From positions 4,563,311 to 4,627,310 of the forward strand of contig NZ_CP036348.1 of the NCBI RefSeq assembly GCF_007753095.1: a DNA stretch of 64,000 nt, read 5' to 3'. Under the pieces are notes generated by a model, which made no database searches, had not been told where the DNA came from, and worked only from the letters and a program-made list of their open reading frames with translations. Below, in pieces: positions 9,901-19,776 of this stretch; position 1 is the stretch's first letter; the number at the start of each line of letters is the position of its first letter. This stretch comes from Rosistilla carotiformis (GTDB lineage Bacteria > Planctomycetota > Planctomycetia > Pirellulales > Pirellulaceae). The position numbers and the translations under genes are program-made.

Positions 9901-10999
9901 GTTCGGCGGTCAATGCCGTGTCGATACCATAAGCCGACAACTCACTCCGTTCGTCGTCGGCGCGATCGAGGGTGAAGTTGACGTTGTTAGAAACCGCAAT
10001 GGCTTCCAATTCGATACTAAAGACCTCGACATTGGAGATGGGAGACAGAAACGCACCATATTCGGGTGAATCCGCTCCAAACACCGACTCGGCTACGGCG
10101 CGAAGGCCGGTCGATTCCAATGGCCCCGTTCCCCCCAATTCATTAAAAACTTCCGATCCGTCACCACCACTGGGATCGAAGGTGCCCGAGCGGACGTTCC
10201 CGTAAACCACCTTGTCATTCAAGCTGGCGCTGCGGGCGTCGAGGTTGTAATAGAACGCTTCGGGATTGATTGTCTCGGTGGTTTGGTCGGTGAAAACCGG
10301 AATCTCCAACACCTCACCAATTGGCGCTGCCCCGCCTCCGGAAATAACAAGCCCCGACGTATCGACATGGATGTTCGGCGCATCGGCAAACTCAAATTCG
10401 TCCGCAACAAATCGGATGATGTAATCGAACGGATCCCCCGACCCGACATCCCCATCGGCGTTCCGGGGACTCCGAAGCGCTTCGAACACGGTTACCGTAC
10501 CGGCGCCAAAATTCAGACCGTCGGGCCCTTCAATCGCCTCCCGAATGGCAAGTACCGGATTGACCGCCAGACTCGATGCACCAACCAAAGGGATTGTTGC
10601 CGTTCGGCCATTGGAAGAGAGCTGCAAACTGCCACCGATGGCATCGTTTAAGGTCTCGTCGATCGTAAGAATCTGGGTCTCGCTGAGCACCGGCCGGTAG
10701 GCATGGGCGTTGTCGGCCAAGATATCGGCATAGACGGTAAACGCCCCCATGTGGTTGAAGAAAATCGGTCGCTTGTCGTCGTAAAGCAGCTCCAGGTCGA
10801 ATCGATCCCCCACCTCAACGGCGAATTGCCGCGCGTCGTTCAAAATCGATTGACCTTCCTGTGTCACGTCCAGTTTCAGTTCGATCACCGCGTCGGCATT
10901 CAGCAGGCACCGTTCTTCTAGCGGTTCAATCGAGTGCCGACGTCCTATTTTACCTACCGCCTTCCTTCGCTTTGCGCCAGAATCCATCTGAAACATCAT
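6962..10999 (-). CDS. LEPR-motif surface protein with Calx-beta-like repeats, GEVED domain and dockerin
   Basis: 1345 residues, strongly acidic. The N-terminus carries IEPLEERCLL at residues 24-33, the LEPR-type motif typical of very large exported planctomycete proteins. Residues about 390-860 hold four or more tandem units of roughly 110 residues. They share patterns such as TSSDPSEA, SSITFTPAN, TPQTVTVSGV and DDTVLDGD, resembling Calx-beta/cadherin-like calcium-binding folds. A GEVED-type segment follows (DFGDAPADYP, then SSLRVNASGAGKLDAWIDFN). Near the C-terminus, VNNSGEVTAIDVLQILNQL and DTNRDTLLTPIDALRVINYV form the two halves of a type I dockerin-like calcium-binding pair. Probably exported and cell-surface bound, mediating adhesion or attachment. 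No catalytic domain is recognised. It converges on glnA with a 61-nt gap. Confidence 0.88.
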   Translation of the reverse strand: MMFQMDSGAKRRKAVGKIGRRHSIEPLEERCLLNADAVIELKLDVTQEGQSILNDARQFAVEVGDRFDLELLYDDKRPIFFNHMGAFTVYADILADNAHAYRPVLSETQILTIDETLNDAIGGSLQLSSNGRTATIPLVGASSLAVNPVLAIREAIEGPDGLNFGAGTVTVFEALRSPRNADGDVGSGDPFDYIIRFVADEFEFADAPNIHVDTSGLVISGGGAAPIGEVLEIPVFTDQTTETINPEAFYYNLDARSASLNDKVVYGNVRSGTFDPSGGDGSEVFNELGGTGPLESTGLRAVAESVFGADSPEYGAFLSPISNVEVFSIELEAIAVSNNVNFTLDRADDERSELSAYGIDTALTAEQVLIDLDDDPNVAGDDRFGMAFGTIVDHPSVIVTPVAGLQTREDGSSQTFTIALGALPLADVVIALSSSDTSEGTVSPQQITLTPANATTPRTITVSGVNDLIDDGDAEYSIITAPIVSNDPFYHGIDPDDVVVRNLDDDGTGIRLSKTSGLTTTEDGGTDTFTVVLDSQPTATVTIPLVSSDPNEATLSANSLTFNTANWNTPQTVTVTGRPDRVDDDDAAFTIITHAAISSDAGYSGLAAADVTGINRDVDVAGISLVGTENLVVNESGTQTATFRVALDTVPVSPVTLNLSVSDSSEASLSNSSIVFTPANGTEPISVTVTGLNDDFDDGDVLLTIVTVPSTDDSKYQSIDVPDIAVTNLDDDTAEVLVAAPASPTTSESGGSFEISIVLSTIPFANVVIPITSSDPSEASVSESSITFTPANALTPQTVTVSGVDDTVLDGDTTVTVQLGPSVSNDEAYGGRGNEVVLTNFDDELPPPEIDFGDAPADYPTTLQSNGARHTGSDLFLGSAPTLERDGRPSNDADADDADDGVVFLTDIVVSESFGSTSSLRVNASGAGKLDAWIDFNHDDDWTDPAEQIAVSLTLQAGDNIVPISIPAGADPGRTFGRFRFSSAGGLASFGAADDGEVEDYQVMLVDGDAGAQVGIQTETGETSIHRDEDLIVVTQNERVLFSADHSLLLGVRVDATRGDDTLSYGDLGSATLNVGFNAGDGNDAIVWPDDNQSIDLRTQSQWFSDVESISMIGEGSDAIVLDAAAIAEVTASENRLTLRLDPKDAPSFLGDWKVTRFESEGEEFFHVLTLDGVTLRITGYGDWTNPLQHLDVNNSGEVTAIDVLQILNQLHRKDLMVGLSGLVSAVDLGPDFPGRFYDTNRDTLLTPIDALRVINYVARRTAGSGEFPQDVPPIQVSVSAIVEDATLETESRLQESSVERISDFGSPASRQRIDRTPPPTDSESTQKASTQSDPLEEAFAQWLL

Positions 11000-11543
11000 T
11001 GCTTCGCCGCCTTATTGGACATCCACCAACAAACATCCTTCGCTGAACAAAGGCTCAAAATGCTGTTGTCGAGAAACTTGCCTGTGTGATTCCCAGTTCC
11101 GATTCACAGCCCGCCACGGGAACACCCGATCAGGAGGGCATGAACCGACCGGATAGGTTGCCCTATCTGTTAAAGTCAAACAATTCCCTACAACTGTTTG
11201 TACCCATTTTTTTTGGAACTTAATCTCAAGACGCAGCAGCGCAACCGAAAACCTTCGGTTCCAACGCGGATGCGTCGAACGTCCTGTCGCGTGGTTTTAA
11301 GGCGGCTTCGAACTGGCAAAGCGTTCCCCAGCTGGGTGCCCAAAATCTCGTCCCCTACCGCGGCCATTCACAAAGCGGTGAGGCCCTAGAAAAAAATCTT
11401 TCCCCAGGCCGCCAGAGCGTTTGTGGTTTCAGATCTGCTGCACACGCGTATAATGGAGATGCCGCGTTACGCGAGTTAATCGCGCACTACGGCTACCGTC
11501 TGCATGGTTCCACCCCATCGCACCCTCCCCCTCCTGGAATCCG
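11000..11543. other. 544-base divergent intergenic region
   Basis: The region lies between the LEPR gene and the DUF1592 gene, which point away from each other, so both promoters should be here. It contains a T-rich tract near 11208-11216. I see no RNA gene, convincing ORF or clear promoter motif. Confidence 0.4.
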
Positions 11544-13919
11544 ATGTTTCCTGCACGCCCCGCCATCGCAATCCTGATTACCTGTTGGGCAGGCCACTGC
11601 CTTCGGGCCGAATTACCTCCGACCATCGACACGTTTCTGTCGGCTAACTGCCTCGATTGCCATAATGCCGACACGACCGAAGGCGGACTGAACCTGCAGT
11701 CGTTGCCTGCGGCCGTCGATCGCAGCGACGTGGCGAGTCGCTGGGAACGCATCCTTAGCCGAGTGGAAGCGGGCGAGATGCCTCCGCCCGAGGATGCCGA
11801 AGTCGAAGCGGCGGAAGCTTCTGCGTTTACGAAATCCTTGGGCGATTGGATTCGCCACGAGCAACGGCTGCAATCAAAACAGACCGGTCGCGTCGCAGCC
11901 CGCCAGCTGACGAACCTGCAATTGGAACGATCGCTGCACGATCTGTTGGGAATCGACCTGCCGCTAACGATGGCAATGGCCGACGAACAGCGCAGCGGAG
12001 GTTTCACGAACATTGCCGAAACGCAATCGATCTCGCACTTTCAATTGGAACAGCACCTGCGGATTGTCGACCTCGCGTTGGACGAAGCCTTTCGTCGCGC
12101 GTTGACGCCGCCGGACGAATGGTCCAAACGCATGCCGGCCAAGGAGATCGTTCGAACCAACCCGAAGCGACGGACCCGCGAACCGGAATTGATCGATGGG
12201 CAAGCGGTCACCTGGAGCTCTCGATTGATCTATTACGGTCGACTGCCGGCGACGACTGCGAAACAGGACGGTTGGTATCGGTTCACGCTGCAGGCATCAG
12301 CGCTCAAGACACCCGAAGATCGCACCGGCGTGTGGTGCACGATCCGCAGCGGGCCGGCGGTCAGCAGTGCCCCGTTATTGGCTTGGGTCGGCGCTTTCGA
12401 AGCGACCGACAAACCGAAACAAATCACCGTCGAAGCCTGGCTGAACCGAGGCGAAATGCTGGAGATTCGCCCCGGGGATCTCACCTTGAAAGGAGCCAAC
12501 TTTGCCGGTGGGCAAGTGGGGACTGGCGAAGGCGGACCGCAGAATGTGCCGGGCGTGGCGATCGATTGGATCGAAATGGAACGGTTTCACCCGCATGCCG
12601 ACGATGACGAGGTTCGAAAACTGCTGTTTAACGAACATCCCGTCAAATCCCACCGCGATCCCGCCAAAGCGGAAGTGACGCTGGACAACCCGAAAGAAGA
12701 TATCGGTCGCCTGTTGGCCTATTTCGCGCGACGTGCTTTCCGTCGCCCCGTCCCCTGGAGCGACGTGGTGCGTTACGTCGATTTGGCGATCGAAAAATTG
12801 GACGAATCGGGCGATCCAATCGTCGCCTTACGAACCGGCTATCGGGCGCTGCTGTGCTCGCCGCGGTTCCTGTATTTCGAGGAACAACCAGGCCCGTTGG
12901 ACGATCACGCGATCGCCGCGCGACTCAGCTACATGTTGCAATCGACGACCCCCGACGAAACCCTGATGAAGCTGGCTGCGGCGGGGAAACTGAGGAACCG
13001 GCAGGTCCTTTTGCAACAGATCGATCGCCTCTTGGAGGGCCCCGCCGGACAACAATTCGTGCGCGACTTTGCCGATCAATGGCTCGACCTGCATCTGATC
13101 GATTTCACCGAACCGGACCGCCGCCTGTATCCTGGATTTGACGTCATCGTGCAGCAATCGATGCTCGATGAAACGCATCGCTTCCTGGAAGAGATGTTGC
13201 GGGAGGATCTGCCGGTTGGCAACCTGATCGATTCGGAGTTCACGTTTCTGAACAGCCGACTGGCCCACTATTATAAGATCGACGGTGCCACCAGCGATAA
13301 CTTGGAGAAGGTCGCGCTGCAACCGAAGGACCGTCGCGGCGGGCTGCTAACGCATGGATCGATCATGAAAGTGACGGCCAATGGAACGGCCACCTCCCCC
13401 GTGATTCGTGGCGTTTGGATCTCAGAGCGTCTGTTGGGGCAAGAGATTCCGCCACCACCGGAAAGCATTCCGGCGATCGAACCGGACGTGCGGGGGGCGA
13501 AGTCAATTCGAGACCTGTTGGCCAAACATACCTCGGACGCCTCGTGCGCTTCGTGTCATCGCGACATCGACCCACCAGGTTTTGCGTTGGAAAACTTTGA
13601 CCCGTCGGGTCGCTGGCGGACCAGTTACGGGAAGCCGCGGGGCAAAAAGAAGTTGCCGCCGATCGACGCCAGCTTTACGATGCCCAACGGAAAGAAGTTC
13701 CAGGATCTACAAAGCTTCCAGGATCTGGTGCTTGAAGATCCGGAACGTTTGGCGGCAAACGTGGTTGATAAACTGGTCGCTTACGGAACCGGTGGTGAAC
13801 CGCGTTTTGCCGATCGCGAGGCGGTTGAACAAATTGTCCAACAAACCGCCAGCAGCCAATATGGCTTCCGTTCGCTGATCGAAGCAACCATTACCAGCTC
13901 CCTGTTTTTAAGCAAATAA
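11544..13919 (+). CDS. DUF1592-family exported cytochrome-like protein
   Basis: 791 residues with an N-terminal signal ([20 protein letters not shown]). Domain order fits the planctomycete architecture. First is a PSCyt1-like heme c motif C36-L-D-C39-H40 ([15 protein letters not shown]). DUF1587 follows ([18 protein letters not shown]), then DUF1595 ([15 protein letters not shown]), DUF1592 ([15 protein letters not shown] and following), and DUF1588 with a second heme motif C668-A-S-C671-H672 ([19 protein letters not shown]). DUF1585 is last ([14 protein letters not shown], then [10 protein letters not shown]). The protein is expected in the periplasm or at the membrane and has an unknown redox role. 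The DUF1552 gene starts 28 nt downstream, a pairing repeated many times in planctomycete genomes. Family assignment is firm; the substrate is unknown. Confidence 0.93.
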   Translation: MFPARPAIAILITCWAGHCLRAELPPTIDTFLSANCLDCHNADTTEGGLNLQSLPAAVDRSDVASRWERILSRVEAGEMPPPEDAEVEAAEASAFTKSLGDWIRHEQRLQSKQTGRVAARQLTNLQLERSLHDLLGIDLPLTMAMADEQRSGGFTNIAETQSISHFQLEQHLRIVDLALDEAFRRALTPPDEWSKRMPAKEIVRTNPKRRTREPELIDGQAVTWSSRLIYYGRLPATTAKQDGWYRFTLQASALKTPEDRTGVWCTIRSGPAVSSAPLLAWVGAFEATDKPKQITVEAWLNRGEMLEIRPGDLTLKGANFAGGQVGTGEGGPQNVPGVAIDWIEMERFHPHADDDEVRKLLFNEHPVKSHRDPAKAEVTLDNPKEDIGRLLAYFARRAFRRPVPWSDVVRYVDLAIEKLDESGDPIVALRTGYRALLCSPRFLYFEEQPGPLDDHAIAARLSYMLQSTTPDETLMKLAAAGKLRNRQVLLQQIDRLLEGPAGQQFVRDFADQWLDLHLIDFTEPDRRLYPGFDVIVQQSMLDETHRFLEEMLREDLPVGNLIDSEFTFLNSRLAHYYKIDGATSDNLEKVALQPKDRRGGLLTHGSIMKVTANGTATSPVIRGVWISERLLGQEIPPPPESIPAIEPDVRGAKSIRDLLAKHTSDASCASCHRDIDPPGFALENFDPSGRWRTSYGKPRGKKKLPPIDASFTMPNGKKFQDLQSFQDLVLEDPERLAANVVDKLVAYGTGGEPRFADREAVEQIVQQTASSQYGFRSLIEATITSSLFLSK

Positions 13920-13947
13920 CCGCTCACTGACCCCAAGGCCGATAACG

Positions 13948-15249
13948 ATGTTTCGTTCGATTGAATTTAATTTTCGCAAACGCCTCCCGCGTCGAACGAT
14001 GTTGCGTGGCACCGGCGTCTCCTTGGCGATCCCGCACCTGTCGGCGATGCACGCCGCCTTTGCCGATCCCAAGACAAACCAAGGTCCTCCGAAACGATTC
14101 GTCGCGATGACGCTGGGACTTGGCCTGCATGGCCCCAATCTCAATCCCAGCGAAGCGGGGAAGGACTTCAAACCGAGTCGCTACCTGCAAGCGATCGATG
14201 ACCTTCGTTCATCCTACACCGTGATTTCGGGCAGCTCGCATCCCGGAGTCGGCGGCGGGCACAAAGCCGAAGCGAGCATCTTGACGGCGCGGAATGTGGG
14301 AGCCAGCGGTGGCGGGCGGAACACGATCTCGTTGGACCAGTACCTGGCAAAACACCTCGGGGGCGAAACGCGGTTCCCCTCATTGGTGCTCAGCAGCAGC
14401 GGCAGCAACAGCCCGTCCTACACCGAAAACGGGGCGATGATCCCGGCTCAGGATCGCCCTTCGCGACTGTTCGATCAATTGTTCGTCGACGATTCACCGG
14501 CAGCTCGAGACCAACAAGCCCAACGCGTCCGCGAGGGCCGCAGCATCATGGACCTGGTTTCCAGCGATGCCAAACGACTTTCCAAATCGGTAGGTTCCGC
14601 CGACCGTGACCGCCTGGACGCTTATTACACAAGCGTTCGCGATCTCGAACTTCGGATGGCGGCGTCCGAAGAATGGGCGCTAAAGCCGAAACCGAAGGTC
14701 GATGCGAAACGCCCGGTCGACATCGGCAACGGGAACGATTTCGTCGGTCGGCAACGCCTGATGAGCGACATGATCCGATTGGCCCTGGAAACCGATTCGA
14801 CCCGCTACATCGTCTACCACTTGGGTGGCAGCGGTGGCGTGGTTCCGTTGCCAGGCGTCGAAGAGGGATACCACTCGCTCAGCCACCACGGACGGGACGA
14901 AGAGAAGCTGGAGCAATTGGCCGTGGTGGAAACAGCGATCATCGCCGCCTGGGGCGACTTTTTGCGTTCGCTGGGCCAAACCGATGAACAGGGGCATTCG
15001 CTGCTGGACCAAACGTCGGTATTGCTAACCAGCAACCTGGGGAACGCATCGAACCACAGCAATCAGAACATGCCTGTCCTGTTGGCTGGCGGAGGCTTCC
15101 GTCACGGACAACACTTGGCCTTCGATGATAAAAACAACTACCCGTTGCCCAATCTTTATGTCAGCCTGTTGCAAGACCAAGGGCTGCCGGTCGATCAATT
15201 CGCCAGCGGCACCACGACGATGCGAGGCCTGGAATTCAAGAATACCTAA
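13948..15249 (+). CDS. DUF1552 domain protein with Tat-type signal
   Basis: 433 residues. The N-terminus has twin arginines followed by a hydrophobic run ([15 protein letters not shown]), a Tat-type export signal. The body matches DUF1552: [51 protein letters not shown] and a late [13 protein letters not shown] segment. DUF1552 proteins belong to the wider alkaline-phosphatase/sulfatase-like group and nearly always accompany DUF1592 partners, as here. Activity is not established. The Tat signal suggests that it folds, perhaps with a metal cofactor, before export. The two genes are probably one operon. Confidence 0.93.
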   Translation: MFRSIEFNFRKRLPRRTMLRGTGVSLAIPHLSAMHAAFADPKTNQGPPKRFVAMTLGLGLHGPNLNPSEAGKDFKPSRYLQAIDDLRSSYTVISGSSHPGVGGGHKAEASILTARNVGASGGGRNTISLDQYLAKHLGGETRFPSLVLSSSGSNSPSYTENGAMIPAQDRPSRLFDQLFVDDSPAARDQQAQRVREGRSIMDLVSSDAKRLSKSVGSADRDRLDAYYTSVRDLELRMAASEEWALKPKPKVDAKRPVDIGNGNDFVGRQRLMSDMIRLALETDSTRYIVYHLGGSGGVVPLPGVEEGYHSLSHHGRDEEKLEQLAVVETAIIAAWGDFLRSLGQTDEQGHSLLDQTSVLLTSNLGNASNHSNQNMPVLLAGGGFRHGQHLAFDDKNNYPLPNLYVSLLQDQGLPVDQFASGTTTMRGLEFKNT

Positions 15250-15438
15250 ACTGCCCTCCTTCCTCGACAAGGCCTCCGTTGCGTAAACAATGGGGTCCAA
15301 TTCCAGTTGCTCGGTTGACATTTCCCGAGCGAAACCCTAGATTCCGAAAGCTCTTTAGAAGCCCACTTGATGGATTGGTTTCCAATCCCTTCGGTTGATG
15401 CAACTCCCCGTGGCGAAGGGCCCCGCCACACGCCCCAT

Positions 15439-18400
15439 ATGAGCCTCCAAGGCATGACTGTTGAAATTGAAGCCATCGCACGCGAAACCGGGTGCGATGC
15501 CGCAAGTTTGAAGATTGCTCTCCCTCTCATTCGCCAAGGCTATTTGCCGCCATTCCTGGCTCGCTATCGCCGGGATGAATTGAGCGGAATTTCCGAATCA
15601 GCGCTGTGGTTATTGCACGGTGCGGTTTCGCGCGAACAATCGATCGAGGATCGCCGCAGCGAATTGCTGCAATTGGCGGAGCGTTCAACCTGCGTCGATA
15701 CTGCGTTGGACAAAGCGATCCGGATGGCCAATTCAGGCCGTCACTTCGATCGTTTGACCCGCCTGATTCGCAATCGCAACAGCGTCTTGGACGATGCCTC
15801 ACGTCTGGCGATCCGTTTGCTGAATCCACAGGAAAACGATTCGGCCGACCTGCAAGCGATCGCCACCGAAGTCCTTGGTAGCGAAGACAACAAAGCCACC
15901 GCTGCCGTTGGACGCTTGGACGAAGCGCTGCATCGCGAACTGCCCAACAATCAAGAATTGATTGGCGTCGCCACCAGCTGGTTGTTGCGCAACGCCAAGA
16001 TCAAGATCGGCAAAGTCTTCGATCCTCACGGCGAATCGGATGATCCAACGCCTGATTCGGGCGATGCAAAACCGAGCCAACCGGGAACCGCCGGCGCCGA
16101 ACCGACCGCCACCGAGCCAGCGGCCGAAACGACCGCACCGAGTGAACCGGTTGCCGAAGCCGCCCCCAGCGAAGCACCGGCTCCCACAGACGTCGACGCC
16201 GTAACCGCCGAAGCGTCCGATCAAGCTGCCGCGCCAGCGACCGAACCGGTGATCGACGCCGCGGCTGAAACCGCGAAAGCGGAAGTCGCCGAGAACGCTG
16301 CGGAAACGGAAGCCGCGGACGATTCGTCCACCGAATCTCCTGAAGCAAGCGAAACGCCGGCCGAGACGACCGACGAGACGCCCGCGTTGGAAACCTGGTC
16401 GAAGGACGCTCCGCCCAAGAAAAAGAAGGGCTCCAAGGGCGAATCGAAGGTCAAGCAACAAGAAGCTGCCAAACGGACCAAGAAAAAGGTCTCTCCACGT
16501 CAACGCCGCCGTCGTTGGCTGGTGGGAGTCTTGGAGGGCTTGGCGAATAAAAAGTTTGCCCCCAACAAATTGTCGGCCTTCCAAATCCTGATGCTCGCTC
16601 GCGGTTTGCGTTCGAGCGTTGTCGAAGCGTCGTTCGATTACAATCGTGGCGAACTGATGCAACAACTGCAGAAAGCCGCTGCCCGGTTGAACCCACACAT
16701 CTCGGATCGCTTGTCCGCGGCAGTGACCGATGTCGAAGCGGCATTGTGTGCTGCCGCCGAAGAAGCCTTCTGGGATCGCCAGCTCGATTACGCCGCAGAA
16801 CGTTTGGTCGATGTGATCGCCGACAGCTTCCGCGAACTGGTTCTCCGCGAACCCACCTCCGCCCGAGGCTTGATCGCGATCGACGCGGTCGGTCCACGAA
16901 CGGCCGCCCTGGCGGTGTTGGATGGTAACGGCAAACTGCTGCACACCGAAGACGTACCCTGCCAGCTGTCGAAGACCATGCGGGAACAGATGGTGACCAA
17001 GCTGGGCGAGCTGTGCCATCAATTCCATGTCGACAAGATCGTAATCAGCAACGGCCCCGCGCGGCGCAACTGCTTGATCGCGTTGACTGAACTGCTGAAG
17101 CAAACCCAAACGGGCAGCTTGCACTGGACGCTCGCCGACCGCTCGGGAGCCGACCTGTTCGCTTCGGCTGACGCCATCGACCCGGTGATCCGACAAACGC
17201 CGCGACGCTTCCGCGCCGCCGCATGGATCGGAATGCAGTTGTTGGATCCGATTTCGGCCTACACCAAAATCGACTACCCACGCCTGCGTTTGGCTTCGTA
17301 CCAACGCGAACTCGACGAAAACTCGCTGGCCAAGTCGCTGTTGAACGTGATGACCAGCGGAATCGCAGCCAAGGGAGCCGACCTGAATGGCGACGACATC
17401 GGCTGGCTGACTCAATTGCCTGGCGTCACGCGTGACTTTGCCAAGTCCATCGACAGCCGCCGTCGTGAAGAGCTGTTCACATCGCGCGACCAATTGACCG
17501 AACTGGGCGAACTGTCCGAAACCGACCGCCGCCAAATGGTTCCGTTCCTCCGCGTCTTTGGCGGATCGCAAGCACTCGACGCCACACTGATCCATCCCGA
17601 CGACTACCCGTTGGCGGAGAAACTGTGCAAAGCGGTCGACATTCCGATGCCCGATTCGGCACCTCCTGGCTACGTTGCCCCGAACTACGAAGTTGTGGAA
17701 GTCGCTGAACCCGCGAGCGAAGAATCCGCCCCTGTCGTCGTTATCGGCGACGGCGCAACCACCGAAGAAGCTGCCGATTTCGCGTTGCCCGAATCGACAA
17801 CCGAAGGGGAAGCCGCAACCGACGGTGAATCGACACCTGCATCGGAAGAAGCTGCGGCCGAACCAGCCGCTGAATCGGCGGAGACGGTGACCGACGAACA
17901 ACCAGCGGCCGAAGCGACCCCGGAACCCGAAGCGGTTGCCGAGGAAAGCCCCGCCGAACCGGCGGAAGCCAGCGAAGAAGCTGCCTCCGGCGAGAGCGAA
18001 GCGACCGACGAAGCAAGCCCTGCGGAAATCGAAGGCTTCAGCGAACCCAAAGCCGCCGCGACACCGACGGCACCCGCTCCCGAAGCGTTGCCGATGCCCA
18101 AGCATCCACTGCCCGAACGTTCGGCAGTCGACAAGGTGATCAAGGAATGGCAGGTGGGTCGTCACCGCGTCAACCAAATCGTGCACTGGTTGTGCGAACC
18201 CTTCTCGGTACCCAAGGTCGACCTGGCACCGGTCGCTTTGATGCCGCTGATTCCAAAATTGGACAACCTCAAACCGGGCGACTTGGTTTCGGGCGTTGTC
18301 GTTGGCGTCGCGAAATTTGGCGTCTTCGTAGAACTTGGCCCCGATTGCAGCGGACTGATCCATGTCAGCCGCATGTCGAAAGGCTTTGTCGAAGACCCTC

Positions 18401-19149
18401 ATGAAGTCGTTCAAGTGGGCGATGTCATCAACGCCTACGTGACAGCGATCGAATCGGGACGCCGACGCGTTGCCCTTTCCGTGATGTCTCCCGCCGAAGA
18501 GCAAGCGGCATCGGAAGCCCGTGCCCGACGCGATGGTGAACGCGGACAACACGATCGCGGTGGCCGAGGCCAGCAACGCGGTGGTGATGCACGGCCAGCG
18601 GGCAACCGTGGCGGACAAGATCGATCGGCCGGGAACGGACCTTCGCAAGGCAACCGTGGTGGCCAAGGTGGTCGCGGCGGCCAGGGCGAACGATCCAATC
18701 AAGCCGGACGAGGCGGACCACGTCGCGACGGCGGAGGCCGAGGCGGACGTGATGGCGGTGGCCGCGGAGGGCGTGACGATCGCGGACGCGGTCGTGGCGG
18801 TCGCGACCCGCAACCACGCACCTTCACCGTCACGAGCTCCAAAGAGCCCGAGAAGAAAATCTCCGATTCGATGAAGGCGGGGGAAGAACCGCTGCGATCG
18901 TTTGGTGCGTTGATGCAGTTCTATCAAGAAAAGACGGAACCTGTAAAACCTGAGGTTACGGCTAAGCCGGCTCCTGAGAAGGAAGCCAACGCACCGCAGC
19001 CTGAAGCAGCGACCCAAGAAAGCGAACCCGCCAAGCCGCAAGAGACTGCGGAAGCGCCTAGCGTTGAACTGCCACGTGCCGAAATCGCGAATCAAGATTC
19101 CGACGCGGACACCACGGCAAATGCCGATGCGAACAAGGGGAACGGATGA
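15439..19149 (+). CDS. Tex-like RNA-binding protein with large disordered insertions and RGG tail
   Basis: About 1236 residues, against about 770 for E. coli Tex. The N-terminal Tex helical region (IRQGYLPPFLARYRRDELSG) is recognisable. A YqgF/RNase H-like core follows (LIAIDAVGPRTAALAVLDGNG), then helix-hairpin-helix regions (LNVMTSGIAAKGADLN; IGWLTQLPGVTRDFAKS). PFLRVFGGSQALDATLIHPD matches the Tex motif before the C-terminal part. An S1 domain follows (LKPGDLVSGVVVGVAKFGVF and GLIHVSRMSKGFV). Two Ala/Glu/Pro-rich low-complexity stretches interrupt the protein, one before the core followed by a Lys-rich patch and one just before the S1 domain. After S1 comes a Gly-Arg-rich tail. It likely binds nucleic acid and acts in transcription or RNA metabolism. 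Starts at 15370 or 15454 are also possible. It overlaps the next gene by 4 nt. Confidence 0.88.
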   Translation: MSLQGMTVEIEAIARETGCDAASLKIALPLIRQGYLPPFLARYRRDELSGISESALWLLHGAVSREQSIEDRRSELLQLAERSTCVDTALDKAIRMANSGRHFDRLTRLIRNRNSVLDDASRLAIRLLNPQENDSADLQAIATEVLGSEDNKATAAVGRLDEALHRELPNNQELIGVATSWLLRNAKIKIGKVFDPHGESDDPTPDSGDAKPSQPGTAGAEPTATEPAAETTAPSEPVAEAAPSEAPAPTDVDAVTAEASDQAAAPATEPVIDAAAETAKAEVAENAAETEAADDSSTESPEASETPAETTDETPALETWSKDAPPKKKKGSKGESKVKQQEAAKRTKKKVSPRQRRRRWLVGVLEGLANKKFAPNKLSAFQILMLARGLRSSVVEASFDYNRGELMQQLQKAAARLNPHISDRLSAAVTDVEAALCAAAEEAFWDRQLDYAAERLVDVIADSFRELVLREPTSARGLIAIDAVGPRTAALAVLDGNGKLLHTEDVPCQLSKTMREQMVTKLGELCHQFHVDKIVISNGPARRNCLIALTELLKQTQTGSLHWTLADRSGADLFASADAIDPVIRQTPRRFRAAAWIGMQLLDPISAYTKIDYPRLRLASYQRELDENSLAKSLLNVMTSGIAAKGADLNGDDIGWLTQLPGVTRDFAKSIDSRRREELFTSRDQLTELGELSETDRRQMVPFLRVFGGSQALDATLIHPDDYPLAEKLCKAVDIPMPDSAPPGYVAPNYEVVEVAEPASEESAPVVVIGDGATTEEAADFALPESTTEGEAATDGESTPASEEAAAEPAAESAETVTDEQPAAEATPEPEAVAEESPAEPAEASEEAASGESEATDEASPAEIEGFSEPKAAATPTAPAPEALPMPKHPLPERSAVDKVIKEWQVGRHRVNQIVHWLCEPFSVPKVDLAPVALMPLIPKLDNLKPGDLVSGVVVGVAKFGVFVELGPDCSGLIHVSRMSKGFVEDPHEVVQVGDVINAYVTAIESGRRRVALSVMSPAEEQAASEARARRDGERGQHDRGGRGQQRGGDARPAGNRGGQDRSAGNGPSQGNRGGQGGRGGQGERSNQAGRGGPRRDGGGRGGRDGGGRGGRDDRGRGRGGRDPQPRTFTVTSSKEPEKKISDSMKAGEEPLRSFGALMQFYQEKTEPVKPEVTAKPAPEKEANAPQPEAATQESEPAKPQETAEAPSVELPRAEIANQDSDADTTANADANKGNG

Positions 19150-19637
19150 GTAGCGACGATTTCTCGAATCGTCTGGACGCCGCCATTCAACGCGGTAGGC
19201 AGCGCGGCTTGCAAGAACAAGCCGCTGCCAAGCAGGAAGCGATGAGCGAAGAGGAACTGCGTCGTCTGCACAGTTCCTACCGGCTGGCACTTTCGGATCG
19301 CATCGAAAAAGCGGTTGCGCAACTGGCCAGCCACTTTCCCGGCTTCCAAACCGAAACGCTTTTCGGCGAGAAGGGTTGGGGGGCCGCATGCGGTCGCGAT
19401 GACCTGAGCATGGACCGGGGACGACGCACCAACCGCTTCAGCCGGCTGGAGATGACAATCCGCCCCCTGAACGAATACATGGTTCTGGAACTGAAGGGGA
19501 AGGGGACCGTTTCGAACAAAGAGGTCTTCAACCGCAGCCACTTCACGGAACTGGCCGAAGCGGATCTCAGCGAATTCGAACGCTTGATCGATGCCTGGGT
19601 GGTGGAATACGCCGAACGGTTCGCGACCCGCAACTAA
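19146..19637 (+). CDS. Unknown 163-residue protein translationally coupled to the Tex-like gene
   Basis: The start overlaps the stop of the Tex-like gene in an ATGA, so translation is probably coupled. The N-terminal 60 residues are helical and charged (LDAAIQRGRQRGLQEQAAAK), perhaps a coiled coil. The C-terminal half has mixed beta/alpha character (FSRLEMTIRPLNEYMVLELK, then FTELAEADLSEFERLIDAWV). There is no signal peptide or membrane segment. I do not recognise the family. Its position suggests a partner or accessory of the Tex-like protein in RNA metabolism. Confidence 0.8.
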   Translation: MSSDDFSNRLDAAIQRGRQRGLQEQAAAKQEAMSEEELRRLHSSYRLALSDRIEKAVAQLASHFPGFQTETLFGEKGWGAACGRDDLSMDRGRRTNRFSRLEMTIRPLNEYMVLELKGKGTVSNKEVFNRSHFTELAEADLSEFERLIDAWVVEYAERFATRN

Positions 19638-19776
19638 CGTCTCCGCCCAATGAAACTGGCAGCCCGGCGAAACGCTCGCGACTGTGCTTTGTAGCCGTCG
19701 CGATGCCCTTGCAAGACCAGGAGGAGACAGGGAACGAACTGCCGTTGCCTCATCCAGGCCTTCGCTTCATCGATTC

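Noticed and set aside
15799..19389. A 1196-codon open frame on the minus strand opposite the Tex-like gene
   Set aside because: It is a shadow frame produced by the GC-biased codon use and low-complexity sequence of the real + strand gene. Its translation shows no domain and it has no ribosome-binding site.
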